A stretch of DNA of 64,000 nucleotides from CAVZTX01 sp963778375 (GCA_963778375.1 CAVZTX010000038.1:124001-188000); one strand, 5' to 3'; counted from the first letter of the stretch, positions 48,104-57,586 are shown. Program-made: numbers and translations. The notes: generated from the sequence alone by a model not told the origin.

Positions 48104-49855
48104 ATGAACTTTCCAGGGAGGCAGCCAGAAAAGCTGCCGATGGACCAGGAGGATGCTGCTCAAGCGGCCGAGAGGCGACGCAGACAGGATTTGTTGGATG
48201 CGGGCACAGATGAGCTACCACATGCTTTAAGCTGGGGTGAGCGGCTATTGCCACTGCTGTTCGCGGGCATGGAGACATGCTGGATCTATGCCATTCTGCT
48301 TGGGCTAGCAAGTGTGAATTTTTTTCAATCAGGTGACCCCTTGATACCTGTTTGGGCTCCCTTTGTACTTATCGTAGGCTCATTTTGGTTGGTGCATTAT
48401 ATAGAGCGACGTGCTGCGTTAGAAGCAACCCAAGGTTCTAACGAGGCTGGAGACCAGGACGCGAAGGAACCGAAAGGTGCTTCGCAGGCTTCGCTTATGG
48501 TTCCTATGCAGCGACGTACCGCAAGCAAATTATCTTCGCCCCTCCCAGAAGATCAGAATGGCAGTAAAGGCGGCATGATGCCGGGAACGTGGAAGTTTAT
48601 TGCGTTCGCAGGGCTGATTACGCTGTTTCTGATCTGGTTGCATCTCTACACACAAACAGCGTTTGTGCTTGATCCGAGCTGGTTGCTGGCACTGGTGAAC
48701 GATATCTTGCTATTTAATCTGCGTACCTTCCAGGTGCTTAGCATTGTGGGACTAACGGTTTACTTTTGCTGGCGCGGCATTCGCCTGGCACGCCGCACGC
48801 TTAATGCCTCTCACATCTTTAATACGATGAGAATTGGATTGGGCGTGATTATTGCCGTGATCCTTTTGCGAACTGGACAGGGAAACACTGGCGGGGCTTT
48901 TCAAAATGAGGTGATGCTGCTCCTACTGATCCCGATCTTCCTGTTCCTGTCGCTTGCGGCGCACTCCTTGGCACGCGTGACGTTTATACGTCATTCACAT
49001 CCGTTCGGTCTGGTGGGCAGCATTCTTGAGCAAGAAAGTTCGCTCCTGTTGGTGCTGGCACCAATTGGTTTGATCTTATTGTTGATTGCTGTCTTGGTAG
49101 GCAGTTTTGTCAACCCAGCATTTTTAACGGGCATTTCACCTGTGCTGGCTCCTTTCGGAATAGCTCTTAATTGGTTGGCTGGAATACTCTCTAGAGTTGT
49201 GATTTTCTTACTTACCCCTGTGATCTGGCTTTTTAGCCTGATCTTCTCGCATCTTAAACCAACCCATGCAAAACTCCCTCAGCCTCCTCAAAGTGCCGTC
49301 CCACCAAGTGGGATTGCACCTCAAGCGGTCGTGACGATTGTTACTATTATCAAGATTATCGTGCCCATCCTATTGATATTGGTGATAGTTCTCGTACTTC
49401 GCTGGATGTTCCGCCATCGACGTATGCGAGTAGCAGCGAAACGGCGGGGGATGGATGTGCATGAGAGTCTGTGGTCGTGGTCGCTTTTCTGGGCGCAGTT
49501 TAAATCGCTCTGGTCTGCACTCTTCCGGCGCTTCCTTCCTAAACGTGCTAAGGAAGTAGAGGAGCAGGAAGCAATGCAGAAGATTGAGGGTGAGCCTGCT
49601 GCACGTACGATTCGGGAGATCTACCGCGCTCTTTTGAGGAAGGCTACTCAGCGAGGATATCCGCGCAAGAGGCATGAGACGCCATACGAGTTTCAGGAAC
49701 GCCTGGATGAATTGGTTCCCCTTGCTGAACCACAATTGGAAGAGATTACTTCGTCGTATGCTGCTATACGCTATGGAGGAGTTGTGCCGGATGAGACGGA
49801 GGTGGCGCATGTACGAAGGGTGTGGAATGAGCTTAATCAAAAGTGGGTTTCGTGA
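48104..49855 (+). CDS. Multi-TM membrane protein with C-terminal DUF4129-like domain
   Basis: 583 residues from the ATG at 48104 (AAGGTG upstream). About eight membrane helices are visible, for example LLPLLFAGMETCWIYAILLG, FIAFAGLITLFLIWLHLYT, VMLLLLIPIFLFLSLAAHSL and VTIVTIIKIIVPILLILVIV. The cytoplasmic C-terminus reads TIREIYRALLRKATQRGYPR, HETPYEFQERLDELVPLAEP and EITSSYAAIRYGGVVPDETE, which matches the DUF4129 tail found behind transglutaminase-like membrane proteins. The transglutaminase domain itself is absent. The gene overlaps recF tail to tail by 19 bases. Confidence 0.72.
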   Translation: MNFPGRQPEKLPMDQEDAAQAAERRRRQDLLDAGTDELPHALSWGERLLPLLFAGMETCWIYAILLGLASVNFFQSGDPLIPVWAPFVLIVGSFWLVHYIERRAALEATQGSNEAGDQDAKEPKGASQASLMVPMQRRTASKLSSPLPEDQNGSKGGMMPGTWKFIAFAGLITLFLIWLHLYTQTAFVLDPSWLLALVNDILLFNLRTFQVLSIVGLTVYFCWRGIRLARRTLNASHIFNTMRIGLGVIIAVILLRTGQGNTGGAFQNEVMLLLLIPIFLFLSLAAHSLARVTFIRHSHPFGLVGSILEQESSLLLVLAPIGLILLLIAVLVGSFVNPAFLTGISPVLAPFGIALNWLAGILSRVVIFLLTPVIWLFSLIFSHLKPTHAKLPQPPQSAVPPSGIAPQAVVTIVTIIKIIVPILLILVIVLVLRWMFRHRRMRVAAKRRGMDVHESLWSWSLFWAQFKSLWSALFRRFLPKRAKEVEEQEAMQKIEGEPAARTIREIYRALLRKATQRGYPRKRHETPYEFQERLDELVPLAEPQLEEITSSYAAIRYGGVVPDETEVAHVRRVWNELNQKWVS

Positions 49856-51018
49856 ATCTCTCCATTTATGACCTGGTATTTGTAAGCTCTTGCTAGAATT
49901 TCCTCGGGAAAGCTTGTGAGATCGGTGGCGGTGATTAATACCTGGTCGTGCTGTAGTATGTGTTGTAGGAGATACTGGCGGCGGGAGGAGTCGAGTTCGC
50001 TGAAGACATCGTCGAGCAGCAGGATAGGTTCTTCGCCGGTGCCTGCACGCATGTAGGCGAGTTCGGCGAGTTTGGCCGAGAGGGCTACCGTGCGCTGCTG
50101 ACCACGCGACCCATACATGAGCATGTTCACGCCATTAACGAGAAATTCCAGGTCGTCGCGATGAGGACCTAAGGTGCAGACGCCCTGATAAATCTCTTTT
50201 CGCCGGGCTTCGAGCAGTTGTGCACGGTAGTGCGGCAGGGCTTCCACAAGGTCCCAGGCGGGTTCTTTCCGAAATGAGGGACGGTAGATGATCTGAAGGT
50301 GTTCGCGCCCGCCGCTGATGGTTGCCTGGAGATTGTCTACCTGCTCGTTGAGCGAGGCTACCATATGCTGTCGTTCAAACATGATCAAATTGGCCCATGT
50401 CGTCAGTTGTTCGTCTAAATAGTCCAGCATGCGTGGGTCTTCCTGATTTTCACGGACACGTTTGAGCAGGGCTGAACGCTGGGTGACGACTTTGCGATAC
50501 TTCATCAATGCCTGACAGTAGCGCGGCTGCATTTGACAGAGGCCACGATCAAGGAAGCGCCTGCGCTCTTCAGGAGAGCCATCAACCAGGCGCAGGTCGG
50601 TGGGGGAAAATAGGACGACGGTTACTTGACCTATGAGGTCTACGCCTCTTTTAGGGACACCATTGATCCGAATGCGCTTACGTTGCATGTTTGATGGCAG
50701 CTCAATTGCCTGGGGGGTAGCATTTGGAGCTTCTAAAGGCGTTGGATCGATGATGACGATTTCTATTTTCACTTCGACGTCGTGACGTTTGACGCTGCCA
50801 TCGATGCGTGTGAGATGATCGGCTGCGTCCCAGTTGACTACTTCGCGGTCACTTGTGGCGTGAAAGGAGTTGCTTGTGGCGAGCATTGCTACGGCTTCGA
50901 GCAGATTGGTTTTGCCCTGAGCATTTTCTCCATAGAAAAGAAAGAGTCCTGGTCCCAGAGAAAGGTCAAGTTGTTTGTAATTGCGAAAGTCGCTCAGAGA
51001 GAGGTGCGAAAGGTACAT
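49837..51018 (-). CDS. recF: DNA replication and repair protein RecF
   Basis: 393 residues. MYLSHLSLSDFRNYKQLDLS then FYGENAQGKTNLLEAVAML is the Walker A of the RecF SMC-like family. LGPHRDDLEFLVNG and YGSRGQQRTVALSAKLAEL are the signature region, and EEPILLLDDVFSELDSSRRQ the Walker B and D-loop. RecF loads RecA with RecO and RecR at gapped DNA. It follows dnaN by 87 bases on the same strand, the conserved dnaN-recF order. The ATG at 51018 directly precedes the first conserved strand. Confidence 0.95.
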   Translation of the reverse strand: MYLSHLSLSDFRNYKQLDLSLGPGLFLFYGENAQGKTNLLEAVAMLATSNSFHATSDREVVNWDAADHLTRIDGSVKRHDVEVKIEIVIIDPTPLEAPNATPQAIELPSNMQRKRIRINGVPKRGVDLIGQVTVVLFSPTDLRLVDGSPEERRRFLDRGLCQMQPRYCQALMKYRKVVTQRSALLKRVRENQEDPRMLDYLDEQLTTWANLIMFERQHMVASLNEQVDNLQATISGGREHLQIIYRPSFRKEPAWDLVEALPHYRAQLLEARRKEIYQGVCTLGPHRDDLEFLVNGVNMLMYGSRGQQRTVALSAKLAELAYMRAGTGEEPILLLDDVFSELDSSRRQYLLQHILQHDQVLITATDLTSFPEEILARAYKYQVINGEIHETHF

Positions 51019-51105
51019 GTTTTGTCCGTGAGGTATAAGGATGAATGTTTCATACTTGCTGTCGCAGGTAGCGAATATGAAGTATCTGTCCTTATACCCG
51101 AATAG

Positions 51106-52245
51106 TTATCGATTGATGTGCATGGGCATGATTACATAGGTATAGTCGGCAGCGCCTACGGGACGAAGGACACCGGGACGTGTTGGCGCGTTGGCCTCAA
51201 GCGCCACTTCGGGCGTGTCGATAACGGAAAGGACATCGGCGAGGTACTTTACGTTAAAGATGATTTGCAGTTCAGGGCCATCGACGGCTGCATTGACGGT
51301 ACTGGTATTGTCGCCGAGGTCTTCCGCGGTAGCTTCGATGGTAATCGCGCCGGGCTCCAAACCACCGCTGTCGCCCGGGTTAATCTTGACACGTGTGATG
51401 TTGGAACTGTCACGGGCAAAGAGCGCGGCAGATTTGACGGCGGCAGCGAATTCTTTTGTTTCGATCACTGCTCGTGTCGAATGTTCCTTTGGAATGATCT
51501 GACGGAAGTTAGGGAACGAGCCTTCAATCAGGCGAGAGACGAGGTCAAGTTGTTCCGTATGAAAGAGTACCTGGCTGCGATTGGGTGTGACGATCATCTG
51601 GACCGTCCCTTCGGATGGCAGGATGCGTTCAAGTTCGGTCAGGGTACGTGCCGGAATGAGGATGTCACCACGAGGATGGTCATCGCCGGGCAAAGGCGAA
51701 ACACGAACAGCCAGACGGAAGGCGTCGGCAGCAGCAAACGTTATCTTTTCGTCGCTGACCTGCACCAGCACACCGGTAAAAACTGGGCGGGAGTCGTCAT
51801 CGGCCGCGGCAAAGGCAACCTCTTTGATCATTTCCTTGAGCAGGGTCGCGTCAAGCAATACCGGCTCTTCTCCACCTTCGGCGCTGGGAATGAGCGGAAA
51901 TTCAGAGGCATCCATGCCTTTGATGTTGGCGCTGCTGCGCAGGCTCTTGATGCTCATCGTATTGGAGCCTTCCGGCACGTTGATATCTACCGATGCTTGC
52001 GGCAGGCTGTTCACAAAGTCGGTGAGCAGTTTGGCCGGAACGGTGGTGGTTCCTTCTTCATGAACCTGTGCATCTACCCAACAGTTGATACCTATTTCGA
52101 GGTTCGTGGCAGAGAGTTTCAAACGACCATGGTCGGTCGCGATTAAGATATTGGCGAGAATAGGGAGTGTGCTACGGCTTGAGACGGCATGACTTACGGC
52201 TGAAAGTCCACGGCTCAGGTCTTGCTGCTTACATGTGATTTTCAC
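51106..52245 (-). CDS. dnaN: DNA polymerase III beta subunit (sliding clamp)
   Basis: 379 residues from a GTG at 52245, which follows GGAGGAAG by seven bases; frames further up read into the HxlR intergenic region. MKITCKQQDLSRGLSAVSHA, PILANILIATDHGRLKLSAT, FPLIPSA, DDDSRPVFTGVLVQVSDEKI and a C-terminal YTYVIMPMHI (the MPM-x hydrophobic C-terminus) are clear clamp features over three domains. It tethers the polymerase to DNA. dnaA and DnaA boxes are not found upstream, so the replication origin does not seem to be here. Confidence 0.96.
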   Translation of the reverse strand: MKITCKQQDLSRGLSAVSHAVSSRSTLPILANILIATDHGRLKLSATNLEIGINCWVDAQVHEEGTTTVPAKLLTDFVNSLPQASVDINVPEGSNTMSIKSLRSSANIKGMDASEFPLIPSAEGGEEPVLLDATLLKEMIKEVAFAAADDDSRPVFTGVLVQVSDEKITFAAADAFRLAVRVSPLPGDDHPRGDILIPARTLTELERILPSEGTVQMIVTPNRSQVLFHTEQLDLVSRLIEGSFPNFRQIIPKEHSTRAVIETKEFAAAVKSAALFARDSSNITRVKINPGDSGGLEPGAITIEATAEDLGDNTSTVNAAVDGPELQIIFNVKYLADVLSVIDTPEVALEANAPTRPGVLRPVGAADYTYVIMPMHINR

Positions 52246-52350
52246 TGCTGTTCTTCCTCCGAGCAACCAAAAAAGGCGGGAAAATTCCCTCGTTAGTATA
52301 CCGTAGTCCGCTGGAGTTGTAAACAAGGTAAGTCGATTAATTCGCCTCGA

Positions 52351-52746
52351 TTACTGACATGTTGAGGAGCCTGGCAGGTCAGCAGATGGTGTTGGTTCGG
52401 CATCGGAGAGGTAGTGCTGCGCAAACTGCTTGATTGCTTCCATAATATCGACCAGCGCCAGACCTTTCTCGGTCAGGCAGTATTCGACACGTGGAGGGAT
52501 TTCGGCGAAGGCATGGCGCTGCACAAAACCGAGTTCTTCGAGCATCTTGAGGCGCTGCGAGACGGTCTTGGGGCTGACATTGCCCATCACAGCGAGCAGC
52601 TCGCCAAAGCGTTTGGTGCCAGCCAAGAGCGTATAGACGATCATGAGCGTCCAGGAGTCACCGAGCAAGCGCATAGCACGACCGAGTGGTTGGGATGCAC
52701 AGATTTCTGAAGGTTGGGTTGTTTGTAGCTGGTTGGTTGTATCCAT
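52351..52746 (-). CDS. HxlR-family winged-helix regulator
   Basis: 131 residues. ICASQPLGRAMRLLGDSWTL then MIVYTLLAGTKRFGELLAVM and VSPKTVSQRLKMLEELGFVQ is the HxlR domain; the leading Cys (CASQ) matches the redox-sensing cysteine many members have. The wing reads HAFAEIPPRVEYCLTEKG. It is divergent from the YceI-like gene, with the regulatory region between them, so it probably controls that gene, perhaps in response to thiol-reactive compounds or quinones. Confidence 0.88.
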   Translation of the reverse strand: MDTTNQLQTTQPSEICASQPLGRAMRLLGDSWTLMIVYTLLAGTKRFGELLAVMGNVSPKTVSQRLKMLEELGFVQRHAFAEIPPRVEYCLTEKGLALVDIMEAIKQFAQHYLSDAEPTPSADLPGSSTCQ

Positions 52747-52788
52747 ACAAGTAGTATACCATATTTTCCCAAGAAATGCATAACATCC

Positions 52789-52833
52789 TTGACAATAGAA
52801 AGTTTATAACTTATACTTGTTTCCGTAAGGAAA
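52789..52833 (+). promoter_or_regulatory. YceI-gene promoter with candidate HxlR operator
   Basis: TTGACA (52789-52794) and TATACT (52812-52817), 17 bases apart. TTTCCGTAAGGAAA (52820-52833), a palindrome with a four-base centre, follows the -10 box where a repressor could block initiation. Confidence 0.6.
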
Positions 52834-52909
52834 ATAACAATGCAAAGGGAACTACAGTTTCTTTTGCTAGATACGTTCTAAGATTGATTTTTTATTTGGA
52901 GGAAATGAC

Positions 52910-53473
52910 ATGACAACACAGCCAAGCGAAACGCAAGCGACAACGCGGAGCGTCTGGACACTCGACCCAAATCATACGCTGGTCAGCTTCGCCGGTAAGC
53001 ACATGATGTTTACGACGGTTCGAGGTCACTTCAAGAATGTGCAAGGCACCATTACACTCGACGAGGCCGATCCGTCCCAGTCCTTGGTAGAAGTGGAGAT
53101 CGAGACCGGCAGTTTGTACTCAGGGGTGGACTATCGAGACAATCATCTGAGATCTGGCGATTTCCTGGATGTCGAAAACTTTCCAAAGATGGCGTTCAAG
53201 AGCACTCGTGTTGAGCCAGTAGATAGCACTCACGCAAAGGTATACGGAGACTTGACAATTCGTGATGTTACCCGCGAGGTGGTGCTGGATACCGAATTCA
53301 CAGGACGTGGGAAGAGCCCTATGGGTCAGGAGGTTGCGGCCTTCGACGCTACAACGTCGCTCAATCGTAAAGACTGGGGATTGACCTGGAACGTGGCGTT
53401 GGAAACTGGTGGCTGGCTCGTTGGCGATACGATCAAGATCGAGATCGCTGCTGAGGGCATTCGGCAGTCATAA
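52910..53473 (+). CDS. YceI-like polyisoprenoid-binding family protein
   Basis: 187 residues, GGAGG before the ATG. SVWTLDPNHTLVSFAGKHMM, VRGHFKNVQGTITLDEADPS, VDYRDNHLRSGDFLDVENFP, LTIRDVTREVVLDTEFTGRG and LNRKDWGLTWN are the conserved blocks of the YceI lipocalin-like barrel, which binds isoprenoid or quinone-like lipids. There is no signal peptide, so it stays in the cytoplasm, unlike E. coli YceI. It is regulated as described for the HxlR gene. Confidence 0.9.
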   Translation: MTTQPSETQATTRSVWTLDPNHTLVSFAGKHMMFTTVRGHFKNVQGTITLDEADPSQSLVEVEIETGSLYSGVDYRDNHLRSGDFLDVENFPKMAFKSTRVEPVDSTHAKVYGDLTIRDVTREVVLDTEFTGRGKSPMGQEVAAFDATTSLNRKDWGLTWNVALETGGWLVGDTIKIEIAAEGIRQS

Positions 53474-53524
53474 GAATATAGGTGTTTTTGAGCTGAGTAG
53501 CTGTAAGTAGATTTTTCTTTTGTG

Positions 53525-53563
53525 AAGGTCCGGGATGGCGAATTGGTCGCTGTGCCGGACCTT
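53525..53563. terminator. Hairpin between converging yceI-like and CoA-transferase genes
   Basis: AAGGTCCGG (53525-53533) pairs with CCGGACCTT (53555-53563), followed by T on the + strand. It lies 51 bases past the YceI stop. Confidence 0.55.
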
Positions 53564-53589
53564 TGCATATTACAAAGCTTGATCTGAGA

Positions 53590-54741
53590 TTATATCTGAT
53601 GATCAGCATCCCCCAAAATGCTTTCATTATCCTCGCCTAGCAGGGGTGGTGCTTTATACAAGCGTGTCGGGGTTTCTGATAGGCGTAGGGGGGAGCCTGA
53701 AAGTTTGATGGGGCCCGCGGTGGGGTGGTCGCATTCCCAGACGAAGTTGCGAGCCTGGATTTGGGGATCGTTAAAGATCTGGCTGACGGTGTTGATGGGG
53801 CCACAGGGAATGCCAGCGGCACGGAGTTGTGGGAGCCAGTCTTCGGTGTCGCGTACGAGAAATTCTTCTTGTAAGACGGGGACGAGTTCGCGGCGATTGC
53901 GGACGCGTTGGGGATTGGTGGTGAAGCGGGGGTCGGCGGCAAGGTCCTGACGACCCAGGAGGTGGCAGAGGCCCTGGTAGAGGCGATCATTGCCACAGGA
54001 GACGACGATGTGTCCATTGCGGGTACGGAATGCCTGGTAGGGGACGATGTTGGGATGGCCATTGCCGTAACGTTCGGCCTCTTCGCCAGAGATGAGGTAG
54101 TTGGAGGAGACGTTGCTCAGGAGGGAGATGGCGGATTCGAGGAGGGAGATATCGATGCGTTGCCCTTTGCCGGTGTGGTCACGTACGTGTAGAGCTGCCA
54201 GGATAGCCATGCAGGCGTACATTCCGGCAGAGACATCTCCTACTGGTGAACCAACACGTTGAGGGTCGCCGTCAATTTCTCCGGTCACGGACATGATGCC
54301 GGATTCGGCCTGGGCGACGAAGTCGTAGCCGGGACGCGAGGCGTAGGGGCCGTTCTGGCCGTAGCCGCTGATGGAGCAGTAAATGAGGCCGGGATTGAGT
54401 TCACGTAGGGCTTCGTAGCTCAATCCCTGACGGTCGAGCGTGCCGGGACGGAAGTTTTCGACCAGTACGGTGGCGGTGCGAAGCATTTCGAGGAGTTTTT
54501 GTTTGCCTTCCGGGGTGCTGAAGTCGAGGGTGATGCTGCGTTTGTTGCGGTTGAGTCCGAGGTAGTAGGCGCTTTCGCCAGCGATATAGGGAGGGCCATA
54601 ATGACGAGTGTCATCACCTTTACCTGGTTGCTCAACTTTGATGACGGTTGCTCCCAGGTCACCCAGGATCATGGTGCAGTATGGCCCGGCGAGCACACGC
54701 GAAAGGTCGATTACTATTATGTCTGAGAGAGCGGCTTCCAA
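53590..54741 (-). CDS. Family III (CaiB/BaiF) CoA transferase
   Basis: 383 residues. IIVIDLSRVLAGPYCTMILG, LGATVIKVEQPGKGDDTR, LNRNKRSITLDFSTPEGK, ISGYGQNGPYASRPGYDFVA (with the catalytic Asp), GDVSAGMYACMAILAALHVR and the C-terminal domain NDPQIQARNFVWECDHPTAG are typical. It moves CoA between carboxylic acids; the substrate, perhaps succinyl-CoA with a hydroxy acid, cannot be told. The gene follows the dioxygenase gene on the same strand after 42 bases, so they may be one operon for aromatic or organic-acid breakdown. Confidence 0.93.
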   Translation of the reverse strand: MEAALSDIIVIDLSRVLAGPYCTMILGDLGATVIKVEQPGKGDDTRHYGPPYIAGESAYYLGLNRNKRSITLDFSTPEGKQKLLEMLRTATVLVENFRPGTLDRQGLSYEALRELNPGLIYCSISGYGQNGPYASRPGYDFVAQAESGIMSVTGEIDGDPQRVGSPVGDVSAGMYACMAILAALHVRDHTGKGQRIDISLLESAISLLSNVSSNYLISGEEAERYGNGHPNIVPYQAFRTRNGHIVVSCGNDRLYQGLCHLLGRQDLAADPRFTTNPQRVRNRRELVPVLQEEFLVRDTEDWLPQLRAAGIPCGPINTVSQIFNDPQIQARNFVWECDHPTAGPIKLSGSPLRLSETPTRLYKAPPLLGEDNESILGDADHQI

Positions 54742-54783
54742 TGCAACCTCCTGCTTATTTTTGAAAATACCTATTCAGATCTC

Positions 54784-55734
54784 CTAGCTTGCATGTGGTA
54801 GATGAAGCGTGGGAAGGCTTTGTTCAAGGATGGGTCTGCGCGATTCGAGCCACGGGGGTAGTTTCAGGTGTGTTCCTAGCTGGTCCGGGGGTTCGTCTAC
54901 CGCGAAGCCGGGGGGATCGGTGGCGATTTCGAAGAGTACACCGCCTGGCTCGTTGAAGTAGATGGAATGGAAGTATTGGCGATCCATGACCGGGGTAACC
55001 TGAATTCCGAAGTTGGTGAGAGTATCGCGCCAGGCCAGTTGCTGCTCGTCGTCAGGGGTTCGCCAGGCAATATGATGTACTGAACCAACGGAGATTCTGC
55101 CAGGGGTCATTTCGGGCAGGTTCAGCACATCGATGCGCGTGGCAAAATTCTCAGTTCCTACCTTATAGCGCTTGCGATTGCCTTCCTGGCCTATTTGATT
55201 AAAACCCAGCACTTCGGTGAGTAGGCTGGATGTAGCTCCAAGGGTTTCCTCCATGAGTGCGACACTATGAAAACCGCGAATGGCATGTTCCAAGGGGATT
55301 GATCCGTTTTTCCATCCTCCGTATTGCTTGGCTTCTGAATGAGCAACCAGTTCAAGTACTAATCCATCGGGCGACATGAACGAGAGTACTTTTTCCTCAA
55401 AGCGCGTATTTGGGCCCCCAACGAGAATATTGTGGCGGGAAAGGCGCTCCTCCCAGTACTCCAGGGATGTTTCTGGGATAGAGAATGCAACTGTACCTAT
55501 CTGACCTGTGCCGATGTATCCTTTGGGGGAGTCGGGCCAGGAGAAGAAGGTCATGATGGTGCCGGGATGGCCCTGTTCATCTCCGTAGTAGAGGTGGTAG
55601 GTGTCGGGCATGTCGAAGTTGACGGTTTGCTTGAGCATGCGTAGGCCTAAGATGCCGACGTAGAAGTTGATGTTTTGCTGAGGGTCGTCGCAGATTGCTG
55701 TGACGTGGTGGATGCCGGGGATGATGTTGTTCAT
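54784..55734 (-). CDS. Ring-cleaving (glyoxalase/VOC) dioxygenase
   Basis: 316 residues from the ATG at 55734, which has TTGGAGG upstream. Two VOC modules are present: IPGIHHVTAICDDPQQNINF and IRGFHSVALMEETLGATSSL, with metal ligands expected at HHVTAI, SVHHIAWRT and GGVLFEIATDPPGF. This is the MhqO/LinE-like family that opens hydroquinone-type rings. The distal DPPGFAVDEPPDQLG motif is a family mark. It is upstream of the CoA transferase, which suits further metabolism of the ring product. Confidence 0.88.
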   Translation of the reverse strand: MNNIIPGIHHVTAICDDPQQNINFYVGILGLRMLKQTVNFDMPDTYHLYYGDEQGHPGTIMTFFSWPDSPKGYIGTGQIGTVAFSIPETSLEYWEERLSRHNILVGGPNTRFEEKVLSFMSPDGLVLELVAHSEAKQYGGWKNGSIPLEHAIRGFHSVALMEETLGATSSLLTEVLGFNQIGQEGNRKRYKVGTENFATRIDVLNLPEMTPGRISVGSVHHIAWRTPDDEQQLAWRDTLTNFGIQVTPVMDRQYFHSIYFNEPGGVLFEIATDPPGFAVDEPPDQLGTHLKLPPWLESRRPILEQSLPTLHLPHAS

Positions 55735-55782
55735 TGAGTTGCCTCCAAGATGCCCGCAGGCCGCCAGGGTACCCGCAAGTCT

Positions 55783-55810
55783 CCAGGGCACCCCAAGGGG
55801 TGCCCCTACA
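55783..55810. repeat. GTAGGGGC hairpin repeat upstream of the dioxygenase gene
   Basis: In reverse, TGTAGGGGCACCCC followed by TTGGGGTGCCCTGG, a perfect GGGCACCCC/GGGGTGCCC stem. Nothing else is evident in 55735-55964. Confidence 0.7.
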
Positions 55811-55964
55811 TTTATTCATGACCGCAACGTTGTTACCTTCATTTGTTTAGTTAGTGTGTCATGTTGGTTTATGGTTGTCAAGGAGAGAACTGAGTGCAAC
55901 GTTTTGGGAGATTTTACGATATAGAGGGTGAAATACTAGATAGGTTTTTGAAGAGGAAGCATTC

Positions 55965-56507
55965 ATGCAGCAACCATCGCTCTTTATACATGATGATTCG
56001 ATAGTCTCGCTACTTTATCAGCGTCATGCTGAGGCGATTCTGGTTTATGTACGCCGTCTTGTTACGTCATGGGAGGATGCAGAGGATATTGTTCTTGAGG
56101 TTTTTCTTGCGGTGATTGAACAGGAAAAGCGACTCGCTGAGCTGAGTGATTCCGCTCAACTGGCATGGTTGCGACGCGTGGCCCATAACAAGGTGGTTGA
56201 TCTTTATCGACGATCATCTGGTAATTCTCCCCCACCATTTGAGGTGGTTTCGGAGCGGATATCTGACAATAAGGAGTTGACGCCTGAACAAGCGACTGTG
56301 CAACAGGAGACGTATACATTTCTGCGTACATATCTGATGAGTCTTCCACCACTTCAACAAGAAGTATTACGGCTACGCTTTGAAGTAGGCCTGCGCTGTA
56401 AGGAAATCGCTATGCTACTGGATAAACGTGAAGGTACCATTCGTTCGCTGCTCTCACGTTCCTTAAATACGTTGCGTGAGGTGTATCAGAAAGAGTTAGG
56501 AGGATAG
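55965..56507 (+). CDS. ECF-type RNA polymerase sigma factor
   Basis: 180 residues. VSLLYQRHAEAILVYVRRLV then WEDAEDIVLEVFLAVIEQ is region 2, with the conserved D-A-E-D. LSDSAQLAWLRRVAHNKVVD and YRRS complete region 2.4 and the linker; SLPPLQQEVLRLRFEVGLRC then KEIAMLLDKREGTIRSLLSR is region 4. GAGGAAG precedes the ATG. It sits six bases before a membrane protein that looks like its anti-sigma factor, an arrangement that usually controls a stress or envelope response. Confidence 0.92.
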   Translation: MQQPSLFIHDDSIVSLLYQRHAEAILVYVRRLVTSWEDAEDIVLEVFLAVIEQEKRLAELSDSAQLAWLRRVAHNKVVDLYRRSSGNSPPPFEVVSERISDNKELTPEQATVQQETYTFLRTYLMSLPPLQQEVLRLRFEVGLRCKEIAMLLDKREGTIRSLLSRSLNTLREVYQKELGG

Positions 56508-56513
56508 TTTTCT

Positions 56514-57586
56514 ATGAAGACGCCAGACGCATTATTCGAGGCGAAAACTATTGATGAGCAAATTGAAGCTCTAACTTGGTCTCAAAATGAGCAATTCGTT
56601 CCTTCATCGTTGAATGCGCGTATTATGCATGATCTTTACCAGGTTTATGACTCAAGCTCTTACACACAACAACTTGAGCGTTCTCGTGGGCGCATCTGGC
56701 AACGGCTTGGAGTGGAGAGGGGTCAGAGAGAGAACATTGGAGTAGGTGAGCGCCGTACCAGGATGATGTCTGACTTACAGCAAACACGGGGCCATCGGAC
56801 AGCAAAAGTGCCATCCTCCTCTCGCCAATTGGTTACCGCTCTTCTGGAAACACTTGCAGCAGTCCTCTTCATCGCGTTGCTTGTTGGGAGCTTGATTCTC
56901 ACATTGCTTGCTACTCGTAATCACGAAAGCAATGAAGGAGGAAGCTCTGCTCTTCAAACGGTGATTATCCATATGGGACCTGCGTCATTTCGTCCATCTT
57001 CTGTCACGATACATCCTGGGACGATTATACGGCTGGTGAATGATACGAATGTTGAACATGTTATCGAGAATGGCTACTGGAACAATGATAGTATAGCAGT
57101 CCATCTCCATGAACCGGGCATGCCACAGTCTCCTATGGAGATCAGTACAATAGGACAATTGCCGATTATTGCTCCTTTCAATACAGTAGGGACCTATCAC
57201 CTGTTCGACTCGATTCACCAGGTATATGAACTTAACGATAAAGGTAGTGCAATCGGGTACTCCTATTGTTAGTTTACCCACTCCTTCTAGGGAAAACTGT
57301 ACAGGTCCACATGGAAGAGACTGCATTTCAAACCAGTAAGGTCACTATTTCCAAAGGGATGGGTATCGTGCTGATAAACGATACGCTTATCGAACATATT
57401 ATTACGAATGGGTACTGGAAGAACAACAAGCTGTTGTTGGTGAATGAGCCAGGGATGCCCAAGGTTCATCTTGTCTTTACCGCCGATCAGCAAAGTGAGT
57501 TGGTTGGGCCTTTTGATAAGGCGGGGACCTATTACCTGGTTGATACGGTGCATGCTGATATGACTTTGACAATAATGGTTGAGTAG
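56514..57586 (+). pseudogene. Membrane anti-sigma-like protein with two cupredoxin-like domains, frameshifted
   Basis: AGGAGG lies before the ATG and overlaps the sigma gene's stop. The first 100 residues are cytoplasmic and polar. One membrane helix follows (ALLETLAAVLFIALLVGSLI), then an outside cupredoxin-like module, TVIIHMGPASFRPSSVTIHP with VEHVIENGYW. The frame ends at 57272, but the DNA then codes a second such module, TVQVHMEETAFQTSKVTISK with IEHIITNGYW, to 57586. Two small shifts, near 57225 and 57290, would join them. Copper ligands are incomplete (no Cys), so they may bind something else or be structural. It is likely the sensor and inhibitor of the ECF sigma factor. Confidence 0.68.

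Noticed and set aside
51118..52146. 342-codon open frame on the + strand
   Set aside because: Antisense to dnaN over its whole length; no recognisable domain or ribosome site.
52246..52350. Replication origin near dnaN
   Set aside because: No dnaA gene and no cluster of TTATCCACA-like boxes could be found.
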